Assembly (NCBI GenBank): GCA_023485715.1
Contig: JAMCZG010000046.1
Location: 1-13,619, forward strand
From: Patescibacteria group bacterium
GTDB lineage: Bacteria > Patescibacteriota > Microgenomatia > Levybacterales > UBA12049
DNA length: 13,619 nucleotides
Reading direction: 5' to 3'
Part shown: one piece after another, positions 1 through 6,768 of the stretch
How the letters are laid out: each line of letters begins with the position of its first letter
How positions within the stretch are numbered: position 1 is the first letter of the stretch
Notes under the pieces: generated by a model
Database searches by the model: none
Told to the model about the DNA's origin: nothing
The model's input: only the letters and a program-made list of their open reading frames with translations
Translations under genes and position numbers: made by a program

Positions 1-102
1 TTCCGATGGTAGTGAAAGAAAAACCCCAAACAGGGCTTGTTATGGCGATAGGGTCGGGTAGTACAAACGACCAGGGAAAACTTATTCCGATGGTAGTGAA
101 AG
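1..102 (+). repeat. Exact 18-bp direct repeat inside groES (1-18 and 85-102)
   Basis: TTCCGATGGTAGTGAAAG occurs at 1-18 and again at 85-102, in the same frame (offset 84 nt, 28 codons), encoding IPMVVK both times. The second copy fits the GroES family at that place (GKLIPMVVKVGQKV). The first copy fits poorly, and it begins exactly at the window edge. Confidence 0.9.
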
Positions 103-209
103 TCGGTCAGAAAGTAATGTATAAAAAATGGGGCGGAAACGAAGTAAAAGTAAACGGCGAGGAATGGATGCTCGTTGAGCAAAAAGACATTCTCGCGATT
201 ATTGATTAA
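1..209 (+). CDS. groES: Co-chaperonin GroES, 5' end cut off by the window
   Basis: GroES is the heptameric lid that caps the GroEL cavity during ATP-driven protein folding in the cytoplasm. About 69 codons are visible, against about 95-100 in the family, so the N-terminal quarter, including the start and most of the region before the mobile loop, is missing. Seen directly: EKPQTGLVMAIG, GKLIPMVVKVGQKVMY, NGEEWMLVEQKDILAI, the usual GroES C-terminal half. The frame is open to the left edge, so the ATG at position 6 is an internal methionine and not a start. The stop lies 5 nt before the groEL ATG, the classic groES-groEL operon. Odd: the first 18 bases are an exact copy of bases 85-102, giving PMVVKEKPQ where the family usually has PDTAKEKPQ or similar. 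The first five or six codons may therefore be an assembly-end artefact. Any CIRCE operator for this operon would lie outside the window. Confidence 0.93.
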   Translation, partial: PMVVKEKPQTGLVMAIGSGSTNDQGKLIPMVVKVGQKVMYKKWGGNEVKVNGEEWMLVEQKDILAIID

Positions 210-214
210 ATATT

Positions 215-1867
215 ATGGCAAAAGATATTAAATACGGTTCGGAAGCAAGAGAGTTATTGATAAAAGGAGTCGACCAATTGGCGAATGCGGTCGCGACAAC
301 CCTTGGTCCAAAAGGCAGAAACGTTGCCTTGGACAAAAAATGGGGGGCACCAAGTGTTATACACGACGGTGTTTCTGTGGCAAAAGAAATCGAACTCAAA
401 AACTCGTTTGAAAATATGGGTGCGCAACTCGTTAAAGAAGCGGCTTCCAAAACCGCAGACGTCGCGGGAGACGGGACTACAACAGCGACAGTCTTGGCGC
501 GGGCGATCGTTAAAGAAGGAATAAAGATGATAACCGCAAACGCAAACCCGATGATAATGCGAAAAGGATTGGATAAAGCGAGTGATTACGTTGTTTCGGA
601 ACTTAAAAAAATGAAAAAAGATCTTAAGCAAGTCGATTGGGCAAATGTTGCAACGATATCAGCCGGAGATTCGGAGCTCGGAAATCTGATCGCCGAAGCC
701 CTAAAAAAAGTCGGAAAAGACGGAATTATAACCGTAGAAGAAGGAAAAGGCTTGTCGACGGAAATCGAATACAAAGAAGGAATGGAATTTGACAGAGGGT
801 ACGCATCTCCTTATTTTGTGACAAATCCAGATAAAATGGAAGCAGAAATCGAAAATCCGTATATATTAATCACTGATAAGAAAATTTCTGCGCTCAACGA
901 ACTCCTTCCTTTCTTAGAAAGTTTAATAAAAGTTTCGAAAGATTTAGTTATTATCGCAGACGAAATAGAAGGCGAAGCACTCGCAACACTTGTTTTAAAT
1001 AAATTAAGAGGAACATTTAACACACTCGCGATAAAAGCACCGGGTTTCGGTGACAGACGAAAAGAGATGCTCGAAGATATCGCGGTTTTGACCGGTGGGA
1101 CAGTTATTTCGGAAGACACGGGCAGAAAGTTTGAAAACGTTACGATCGAAGACTGTGGAAGAGCAGACAAAGTCTGGACAGACAAAGAAAACGCAAGAAT
1201 TATCGGCGGAAAAGGCGAGGTATCAAAAATTAAAACAAGGATAGCACAAATAAAACGCGCGATCGAAGAATCGACCTCAGACTTTGACAAGGAAAAATTC
1301 CAGGAAAGGCTCGCTAAACTTTCAGGCGGAGTTGCAGTTATAAACGTTGGCGCAGCTACAGAAGTCGAACTCAAGGACAAAAAAGAAAGAGTCAACGATG
1401 CGGTTGCGGCGACGAAGGCGGCGCTCGAGGAGGGAATTGTTCCCGGCGGTGGAGTTGCGCTTTTAGATATTGCCCAAAAAATGAATGCTAGGGATTTAGA
1501 GAACAACAAGGCAAATCGTGATGAAATAATCGGGTTTGAAATAGTTAAAAATTCTTTGGAAGAGCCGTTTGTTCAACTTATGAAAAATGCCGGATTGGAT
1601 GCGGGACAGTTAATCGCAAAAGCAAGAACGGTTTCTGCAAGCGGACAGGGATTTAACGTACTAAACACAGACAGCGTAAATAGTGCCGAGCCCGTAGATA
1701 TGTTAAAAGAAGGAATAATAGATCCGGCAAAAGTAGTTCGGGTTGCGGTCCAAAACGCGATTTCGATCGCAACGATGATATTAACGACAGAAGCTTTGGT
1801 TACAGATCTTCCAGAAGAGAAAAAAGATATGATGCCTCAGATGCCGGGCGGAATGCCGGAATACTAA
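215..1867 (+). CDS. groEL: Chaperonin GroEL (60 kDa, Hsp60)
   Basis: GroEL forms the tetradecameric ATP-dependent folding chamber that works with GroES in the cytoplasm. The length, 550 residues, is normal and the protein is complete. Equatorial-domain ATP motifs are intact: GPKGRN at 31-36, D51 in HDGVSVAKEIE, DVAGDGTTTAT at 82-92 with D86, and D395 just before the family block ALEEGIVPGGGVALL. These match the nucleotide-binding and hydrolysis residues D52, D87 and D398 of the E. coli protein. The apical-domain block GFGDRRKEMLEDIAVLTGG is present. The tail is short, ending MPGGMPEY rather than in a long GGM repeat. The start is the ATG 5 nt after the groES stop. No Shine-Dalgarno is visible, so translation is probably coupled to groES. 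It carries four CGATCG palindromes, more than most genes here. Product assignment is near certain. Confidence 0.99.
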   Translation: MAKDIKYGSEARELLIKGVDQLANAVATTLGPKGRNVALDKKWGAPSVIHDGVSVAKEIELKNSFENMGAQLVKEAASKTADVAGDGTTTATVLARAIVKEGIKMITANANPMIMRKGLDKASDYVVSELKKMKKDLKQVDWANVATISAGDSELGNLIAEALKKVGKDGIITVEEGKGLSTEIEYKEGMEFDRGYASPYFVTNPDKMEAEIENPYILITDKKISALNELLPFLESLIKVSKDLVIIADEIEGEALATLVLNKLRGTFNTLAIKAPGFGDRRKEMLEDIAVLTGGTVISEDTGRKFENVTIEDCGRADKVWTDKENARIIGGKGEVSKIKTRIAQIKRAIEESTSDFDKEKFQERLAKLSGGVAVINVGAATEVELKDKKERVNDAVAATKAALEEGIVPGGGVALLDIAQKMNARDLENNKANRDEIIGFEIVKNSLEEPFVQLMKNAGLDAGQLIAKARTVSASGQGFNVLNTDSVNSAEPVDMLKEGIIDPAKVVRVAVQNAISIATMILTTEALVTDLPEEKKDMMPQMPGGMPEY

Positions 1868-2078
1868 ATTATTCTTTCGCTCGGAATATATTTTTCTCGT
1901 CATCGGACCATTTTCTGTTAAGGATAGATTGTACCTGATAATTCATTACTTTTCTTGTTATTATAATCTGTCTTATCATTCATTCTCTCGAAAAACACAT
2001 TCCTCACTCGTCTATGTTTCTATGTTAAAAATAAATACTTCAAGAAACGTATTTTTTATGCTATAGTATTTTAACTTT
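1868..2078 (+). other. Intergenic gap after groEL, pyrimidine-rich, possible weak hairpin
   Basis: This 211-nt gap holds no credible gene. An imperfect inverted repeat pairs 1923-1933 with 1962-1972 (11 pairs, two of them G-U, 28-nt loop). It is not followed by a T run, so it is not a convincing intrinsic terminator. A perfect TATAAT sits at 1962-1967, inside the right arm, but has no good -35. A short AT-only-plus-one stem (AAATAC 2033-2038 with GTATTT 2049-2054, then TTT) could be a weak terminator for groEL; it overlaps the promoter of the next gene. Confidence in any of these structures is low. Confidence 0.3.
2059..2067 (+). promoter_or_regulatory. Extended -10 promoter of the PEGA/SH3b gene
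   Basis: TGCTATAGT is a TGn-extended -10 box. The -35 at a 17-nt spacing is poor (TTCAAG, 2039-2044). The -10 ends 11 nt before the ATG at 2079, so transcription would start only about 4-5 nt upstream of the start codon, leaving no room for a Shine-Dalgarno, and none is seen. Inferred from sequence only. Confidence 0.5.
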
Positions 2079-2912
2079 ATGGCAAAGAAGTTTCTTATTT
2101 ACTTTTTGCCCCTTGTCGTTGCTTCGATCATTTTAGTTGCCTTTGTATTTTATATAAACAATAATTCGGGGAAAGGGGCGTTGCAAGTTACCTCTGTTCC
2201 CAAATCGGATGTTTATCTAAACGATAAATTAATCGGAGAAACTCCGCTTTGTAAATGTGAAGCGAACGATATGATTCCGGTCGGGCATTACACTGTTCGT
2301 CTTGTCCCGAAAGAAGACGGTTTTTCGCCTTTCGATGAAAAAATAAAAATAACAAAATCGGTTTTGACAGTAATCGACAGAACATTTGGAAAAGCCGGAA
2401 ATTCCGAGGGGAGTGTTATTTCCCTTGTCCCCATCAACGATTCCAAAAAAACAGAGCTCATGGTTTTATCCTTTCCCGACAACACCAGAGTTTTAGTGGA
2501 TAATAATCCCGTAGGTAGTACACCTACTCTTGTAAAAGATCTTACTGAATCTGATCATGAAATAAGGCTAATAAAAGACGGTTATACAGATAAAACGATT
2601 AAAATACGGACCGTCGCGGGTTATAGACTTACGTTGCTCGGATTTTTGGGCGTAAATCTTAATGAGTTGTCAACGCCGGTTGTCTCGACAGTTACTCTTA
2701 CTCCGACGATTGCTGTTCCTAAAATAAAAATCCTTCAGACCTCAACCGGGTTTTTGAGGGTTCGAGAAGCAGGATCACTAAATTCGGCAGAGATCGGAAA
2801 GGCTTATCCCGAAGAAGAATACGAAATTCTTAAAGAGGAGAGTGGATGGTTTGAGATAAAATTTAAAGACACGACCGGCTGGGTTAGCGCAGAATATGTG
2901 GTAAAACAGTAG
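2079..2912 (+). CDS. Membrane-anchored PEGA and SH3b domain protein
   Basis: Probably a cell-surface protein: a short cytoplasmic N-terminus, one hydrophobic anchor at about 7-27, and the rest outside. Two PEGA-type beta repeats follow. The first, at about 34-105, has LQVTSVPKSDVYLNDKLIGE then TP, and VGHYTVRLV. The second, at about 127-195, has SFPDNTRVLVDNNPVGSTPT and HEIRLIKDGY. A Thr/Pro/Val-rich linker (about 198-212) leads to a C-terminal bacterial SH3 domain at 214-277 (FLRVREAGS, ESGWFEIKF, TGWVSAEYV). PEGA domains are common in surface proteins and SH3b domains often bind peptidoglycan or other wall material, so a role in holding envelope layers together is plausible but unproven. 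There is no lipobox and no cleavage site I trust. The gene has its own extended -10 promoter and probably a near-leaderless mRNA. Its stop is 2 nt from the stop of the convergent UbiA-type gene. Confidence 0.85.
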   Translation: MAKKFLIYFLPLVVASIILVAFVFYINNNSGKGALQVTSVPKSDVYLNDKLIGETPLCKCEANDMIPVGHYTVRLVPKEDGFSPFDEKIKITKSVLTVIDRTFGKAGNSEGSVISLVPINDSKKTELMVLSFPDNTRVLVDNNPVGSTPTLVKDLTESDHEIRLIKDGYTDKTIKIRTVAGYRLTLLGFLGVNLNELSTPVVSTVTLTPTIAVPKIKILQTSTGFLRVREAGSLNSAEIGKAYPEEEYEILKEESGWFEIKFKDTTGWVSAEYVVKQ

Positions 2913-2914
2913 GT

Positions 2915-3859
2915 TTACGCACCAATAACATAAATAACCCCGATTACCAAGAAAAGCCAAATTATAACAGTCGTTAAGAGTTGTTTGTCTTCGATTAAGA
3001 TTCTTTCCGGATTTTCACCTTCCTGTTTTTCGTATAAAACCTGCACATAACGCATGATTCCGTATACGACAGGAATAATAGTAACCATCAACCATTTCCT
3101 CTGAAAAAACGCAGGAAGAAAGTCCGGGGAAAATAATCCGAAAGATATTTTAAACCCCTGAGGGTTTTCCAAAAAAGTAAAAAGAGAATAGGAAATAAAA
3201 CTCGAAGTCGCAAATACAGAAAGATAAAGATCTAAAAGCTTTTCTGAGTAATGGGAAAGCGCTTGCCGCGTTGAATAGGTCTTTGTTTCTAGGTGTCGAG
3301 AAATTAAGGCGAGTTCTGACCGTCTTTTCCCAACAGCGATAAAAAGAGATGCAGAAATAGTTGTTAATAAAAGCCAAACAGAAATATGAAATCCAGACGC
3401 GAATTCCCCTCCATAAACCCTCAAAATATATCCTGCGGCCAGGGCTAAAATATCGATGAGTGCAATATTTTTTAGAAACATAGAATAGGCAATTTGAAGG
3501 ATTGCATAGACGATAATTAAGATAAAAAATGCGGGAGTTACAGAATAGCTTATTAAGAAGGCAAAAATTCCAAGTGCCATAGCAAGAATTAATCCCACTG
3601 GAATAGAAACATCGCCATGAGCGATCGGACGATATTTTTTAAAAGGGTGAAGCTTATCTTTTTTAGCGTCAAAAATATCATTTACAATATAAATTGCAGA
3701 CGATAAAAAACAGAACGCAAAAAAACCGATTATTATTTTTTGAAGAACTAAAATTTCAAAAAGTTGTCCCGTAAATAGAATCGCCGGAAAGATCGCAAAG
3801 TTTTTGATCCATTGTCTAGGACGCAGAAGCCTTATTATGTTATATAATTTCTTTTTCAT
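2915..3859 (-). CDS. UbiA-family prenyltransferase, like decaprenyl-phosphate phosphoribosyltransferase
   Basis: A polytopic UbiA-superfamily membrane enzyme of 314 residues. The closest pattern I recognise is the decaprenyl-phosphate 5-phosphoribosyltransferase branch (mycobacterial UbiA type), which moves phosphoribose from PRPP to a polyprenyl phosphate. Seen directly: LRPRQWIKNFAIFPAILF at 12-29; the first aspartate motif NDIFDAKKDKLHPFKKYRPI at 60-79 (D61, D64, D68 and the HPxK extension typical of this branch); YSMFLKNIALIDILALAAGY at 125-144 with D136; GKRRSEL at 177-183. About eight hydrophobic segments are evident. It is the last gene of the minus-strand cluster and starts 20 nt inside the MraY-like gene, so translation is likely coupled. 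No epimerase (DprE1/DprE2 type) is in the window, so whether the product becomes arabinose or another sugar cannot be told. Another prenyl acceptor or sugar is possible. Confidence 0.82.
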   Translation of the reverse strand: MKKKLYNIIRLLRPRQWIKNFAIFPAILFTGQLFEILVLQKIIIGFFAFCFLSSAIYIVNDIFDAKKDKLHPFKKYRPIAHGDVSIPVGLILAMALGIFAFLISYSVTPAFFILIIVYAILQIAYSMFLKNIALIDILALAAGYILRVYGGEFASGFHISVWLLLTTISASLFIAVGKRRSELALISRHLETKTYSTRQALSHYSEKLLDLYLSVFATSSFISYSLFTFLENPQGFKISFGLFSPDFLPAFFQRKWLMVTIIPVVYGIMRYVQVLYEKQEGENPERILIEDKQLLTTVIIWLFLVIGVIYVIGA

Positions 3860-4928
3860 CTTTTTCTAAGCTCAGATGCAAAAAAAGTAATAATCCTCCG
3901 ACGATCACAATTAACATTAATATCGCAAAAATTTTCCCTTTACTCGTTAGGGTTAAAGAAATTGCTCCTAATATAGCAGAAAAAATCCAGTAAAACAACG
4001 CGATTTGTCTTTGTCCCAGGCCTAAATTTAAAAGGATGTGATGAAGATGTTTATTGTCATGCCAGAAAGGAGATCGTCCGGACAAAATTCTTCGGAAAAT
4101 TGTAAACACGCCGTCGATCATCGGAATCCCCATGACAAGGATCGCCGTCGCGAGTTTTGCGCCGGACAACATGGAAGTCGCGGCTAATAGTAAATACAAA
4201 GAAGTAGCGCCGTACCCTGGGAAAATTTTTGCGGGATAAAAATTAAAAATTAAAAAACCCAAAGCAGCTCCTGCGATCGCAAAAGATAGGTTTGCCGAAA
4301 TGAGAGTGTTTGGATCGGACAATGGAAAGCGAAGGCTTAAAATGCCGATAACGATCGCCGAGATCGCAACTATTCCCGGCATTTGTCCGTCTACGCCCTT
4401 ACTCCAATTTAACATATTCATAACCCACGTAATCCAAAATACAGCGATTACATCGGCCAGAGATATCGTAAGACTTACTCCGAAAAGAGAAAGCGTTGTG
4501 TTTATGGTGTCAAAATGCAAAATTCCGCCGGCAGGATTTGTTATAAAAGGTATGTTTATCCCGCTTGCTACAACTATCAGGGAAACGGCGATATTCATAA
4601 AAAATCTTAAGTAAGGAGAGAGATCGAATTTATCGTCTAAGACACCGACGACGAGCGCTATTAAAGAAGCAGAAAATAACATTACAGTAGTCTGATTTAA
4701 GGGAATAAATATTATTGCAGCAACAAAAACACCTGCAAAAAGCGGAATGCCGCCACCCCTGGGAATCGGTTTCTTATGGATAACTCCGGGGTGTTTATGC
4801 GTCTTAGGATCGTCGACGATATTTAATTTTTTAAGAAAATAAATACAAAACGGCGTTGTAAACGCGGTTATTAAAAAAGCGACCACTAATGGGAGTGTCA
4901 AATTAAAGCTATCGCTGAAGATTTGCAT
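3840..4928 (-). CDS. MraY/WecA-family sugar-phosphate transferase homologue with altered active-site motifs
   Basis: A polytopic protein of 362 residues in the family that joins a sugar-1-phosphate from a UDP-sugar to undecaprenyl phosphate. Family marks present: DDPKTHKHPGVIHKKPIPRGGG at 39-60, GVLDDKFDLSPYLRF at 95-109 with the D98-D99 pair, and the C-terminal RSPFWHDNKHLHHILLNLGL at 285-304 with HLHH, as in WecA/TagO. Two key motifs differ. The usual NxxDGxDG is NWSKGVDG (174-181), with lysine for the first aspartate. The usual GDSGS or GDTGS, whose aspartate is the magnesium ligand in MraY structures, reads GYGATS (238-243), with tyrosine for aspartate. So either the chemistry differs or the protein is not a standard transferase; from memory, similar variants are widespread in Microgenomates. 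It starts 6 nt after the preceding gene's stop, without a Shine-Dalgarno. Confidence 0.85.
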   Translation of the reverse strand: MQIFSDSFNLTLPLVVAFLITAFTTPFCIYFLKKLNIVDDPKTHKHPGVIHKKPIPRGGGIPLFAGVFVAAIIFIPLNQTTVMLFSASLIALVVGVLDDKFDLSPYLRFFMNIAVSLIVVASGINIPFITNPAGGILHFDTINTTLSLFGVSLTISLADVIAVFWITWVMNMLNWSKGVDGQMPGIVAISAIVIGILSLRFPLSDPNTLISANLSFAIAGAALGFLIFNFYPAKIFPGYGATSLYLLLAATSMLSGAKLATAILVMGIPMIDGVFTIFRRILSGRSPFWHDNKHLHHILLNLGLGQRQIALFYWIFSAILGAISLTLTSKGKIFAILMLIVIVGGLLLFLHLSLEKDEKEII

Positions 4929-4934
4929 AAATAA

Positions 4935-5288
4935 TTAAATTATGATTTGTACGGTCCTGACGATAAAAAGAAAAATGAGAAATGAAACCAAAAAACCGGT
5001 TGCAAAAATTAATCTTCCGACTAGCGGCATTTTTTGGTAGATTGTGCTAAATAGCGTAAAGTTTATTCCTGAAAAAATAATAGCAATAAATATTGGGATA
5101 AAAATTTGTGATTTTACTGCGAGTCTTCCTTCTCCCCACGGCATTTGATTAAAGAGCGGTACAAACGGCGGCATTTTTTCGTAGGAAAAAAATACAACCG
5201 CGACTGCTAATAAAATAAAAACAATTGTCCCAAAAAAAGACGCAAAAATAATTTTGTCGGTAAAAGCGTTTTTAAAAAAGCCTTTCAT
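4935..5288 (-). CDS. Small three-segment membrane protein of unknown function
   Basis: I do not recognise this gene with certainty. From the ATG at 5288 it encodes 117 residues starting MKGFFKNAFTDK. The open frame extends to a TTG at 5312, but the ATG is preferred and overlaps the preceding gene by 17 nt. Three hydrophobic segments are visible at about 14-35, 62-82 and 92-115. Between the first two lies a conserved-looking loop, MPPFVPLFNQMPWGEGRLA, that probably faces outside. The arrangement of a first helix, a Pro-rich loop ending in W-G-E, then two helices resembles small DUF1648-like membrane proteins, but that is only a resemblance. It lies between the GT-C enzyme and the MraY-like protein in a tightly packed unit, so a part in surface-glycan assembly is a fair guess from context. 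Charged residues are few and no catalytic motif is evident. Confidence 0.7.
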   Translation of the reverse strand: MKGFFKNAFTDKIIFASFFGTIVFILLAVAVVFFSYEKMPPFVPLFNQMPWGEGRLAVKSQIFIPIFIAIIFSGINFTLFSTIYQKMPLVGRLIFATGFLVSFLIFLFIVRTVQIII

Positions 5289-6729
5289 AGATTGTACTTT
5301 TTCCGATTCCAATCCATTGTTTATATCCGATTAATCCGTACGGGATAGGGTTATTTGGATCGGTAACGATAATAAACTTCGGTTTTGTCTTTTCTAAATC
5401 CGTTTTTGTTTCGTTAATATTATTGTTGTTCATCGAAATATGGTAGGCGACAATAAATTTACCAGGTGGTAATTTATTCACCAGTTTATATACTTGTGCA
5501 TTATTGCCCCAAATAAAAATATTGTCGTTTCCGATCCGGCTTTTAATGAATTGAACAAGTTGATAGTCGACCGGGGTTTGTCTATCGAAAAATTTCTGAT
5601 AGGCTGTTACAGTTTTTTGATTAGTTATTAAAGACAGAAAGTTTTGGTAATAAGCGATATTTCTATTAAACAATTTAAAGTTGGTTAAAACTAAAACAAC
5701 AACGCAGATGAATAAAACAGATAGTAATTTAGAATATTTTCTGTCGAAAAAAATAAGCCCGATCATTAAAGAAAAACTCGGAAGAAGCATTAAAAGATAG
5801 TGGGTATACGGCCTTTGTGCGAAAAACGTGCTGAACGTCGAAAACAGAAACCACAATAAGATAAACATCGTTGTCGGACTTATTAAGCTTCTTTTTTTAA
5901 ACAGAAATAAAATAAAGCCCGCTAAAATTATAATTTTTATGATCAATAACCCCTGTGGAATCAGTAGTTTATTTCCGTATCCGACATAGCCGATGTTTTG
6001 CATAAAAACGGCGCTGTAAAAATCCGAGAAGGCGCCTTTTATAAAGAAGAACAAAAAGATAGAAGCAATCGGGACAAAAAATCCGAGTAGAAATGGATAA
6101 ATTTTTTTTATTAAAGCAAAAAAATGTTGTTTTTTATAGTTAATAAATAGCAAAAAAAGTAAAAAAGCGGTAAATTCGAATATTCCGACGATTTTAAAAA
6201 GGAATGCGGCCGACAGTAATAACCCGGAGGAAAAAAGGGTAATGTTGTAAAATTTTTTAAATCCGCCTTCGTTTAATTTAAATATTAAAAAAGCTGACAA
6301 TATAATCGGAAGAAGCATAAAGTTTTCTGCGTTTGCGATATTTCCCTCGATTATCGGAATTCCAAAAAACAGAGCAAAAAAAGATGTTGAGACAAAGACA
6401 ATTTTTTTATTTTCAAACAGCGTTTTAGCAAGATTAAAAAATGCGATCACCGATAAAAGACCAAAGATTAACGATACGAGCCTTAGCATAAATTGGTCGG
6501 AAGAAAAAAGTGAATAGAGCATATATAAAAGAGGAGGTTTATTGTCCCAGATATCTCTGTATAGCAGTCTGTCGTTATTTATCCCCATTCCGACTACCTG
6601 ATATATGCCTTCGTCTCCATACCAATAAGGTTCAAACAGAGAGGGCAGTCGAAACAAAAAAAACAAGAACAGGACAGAAAGTAGAAACCAATAGTTTCGA
6701 CTTTTTTCGAGTCGAGCAAGTATTTTCAT
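5272..6729 (-). CDS. GT-C family membrane glycosyltransferase (PMT/ArnT-like, GT39/GT83 type)
   Basis: An integral membrane enzyme of 485 residues that would transfer a sugar from a polyprenyl-phosphate sugar donor to an acceptor on the outer face of the membrane. Seen directly: a first helix, then YWYGDEGIYQ with the GT-C acidic pair D39-E40, then RDIWDNKPPLLYMLYS with the DxKPPLLY block (D62 to about Y69) typical of the PMT_2 group. About ten further hydrophobic segments follow. The last ~100 residues are more polar (NIFIWGNNAQVYKLV, PKFIIVTDP) and resemble the soluble C-terminal part seen in many of these enzymes. The ATG at 6729 is preferred, 10 nt after the GT2 stop. A TTG 39 nt upstream would extend the frame, but it is the start of a good -35 hexamer. 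Substrate and acceptor cannot be told from sequence; ArnT-like and protein O-mannosyltransferase-like roles are both open. Confidence 0.85.
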   Translation of the reverse strand: MKILARLEKSRNYWFLLSVLFLFFLFRLPSLFEPYWYGDEGIYQVVGMGINNDRLLYRDIWDNKPPLLYMLYSLFSSDQFMLRLVSLIFGLLSVIAFFNLAKTLFENKKIVFVSTSFFALFFGIPIIEGNIANAENFMLLPIILSAFLIFKLNEGGFKKFYNITLFSSGLLLSAAFLFKIVGIFEFTAFLLFLLFINYKKQHFFALIKKIYPFLLGFFVPIASIFLFFFIKGAFSDFYSAVFMQNIGYVGYGNKLLIPQGLLIIKIIILAGFILFLFKKRSLISPTTMFILLWFLFSTFSTFFAQRPYTHYLLMLLPSFSLMIGLIFFDRKYSKLLSVLFICVVVLVLTNFKLFNRNIAYYQNFLSLITNQKTVTAYQKFFDRQTPVDYQLVQFIKSRIGNDNIFIWGNNAQVYKLVNKLPPGKFIVAYHISMNNNNINETKTDLEKTKPKFIIVTDPNNPIPYGLIGYKQWIGIGKSTIYERLF

Positions 6730-6738
6730 CCTGTATAA

Positions 6739-6768
6739 ATTATAGTTTCTCAGTGACTTTATATTCAA
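6739..6768 (-). promoter_or_regulatory. Possible internal promoter ahead of the GT-C gene
   Basis: On the minus strand, -35 TTGAAT (6763-6768), an 18-nt spacer and a perfect -10 TATAAT (6739-6744) lie across the 3' end of the GT2 gene. The -10 ends 9 nt before the GT-C ATG, so the transcript would begin 2-3 nt upstream of the start. This is the same geometry as the unit-head promoters in the window. The surrounding DNA is AT-rich, so a chance match is possible. Confidence 0.45.

Noticed and set aside
811..1509. 232-codon open frame antisense to groEL
   Set aside because: It lies wholly inside groEL and its Ser/Leu-rich product is the expected shadow of an opposite coding frame; no promoter or family motif.
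2033..2057. AAATAC/GTATTTTTT stem as a groEL terminator
   Set aside because: Only six weak pairs with a 10-nt loop, and it overlaps the -35 region of the next gene; too weak to call.
4300..4614. 104-codon plus-strand open frame inside the MraY-like gene
   Set aside because: Shadow of the conserved minus-strand gene; no motif or promoter.
5289..5312. TTG start at 5312 for the small membrane protein
   Set aside because: An ATG 24 nt downstream gives a sensible N-terminus and a typical short overlap; the extra eight residues have no support.
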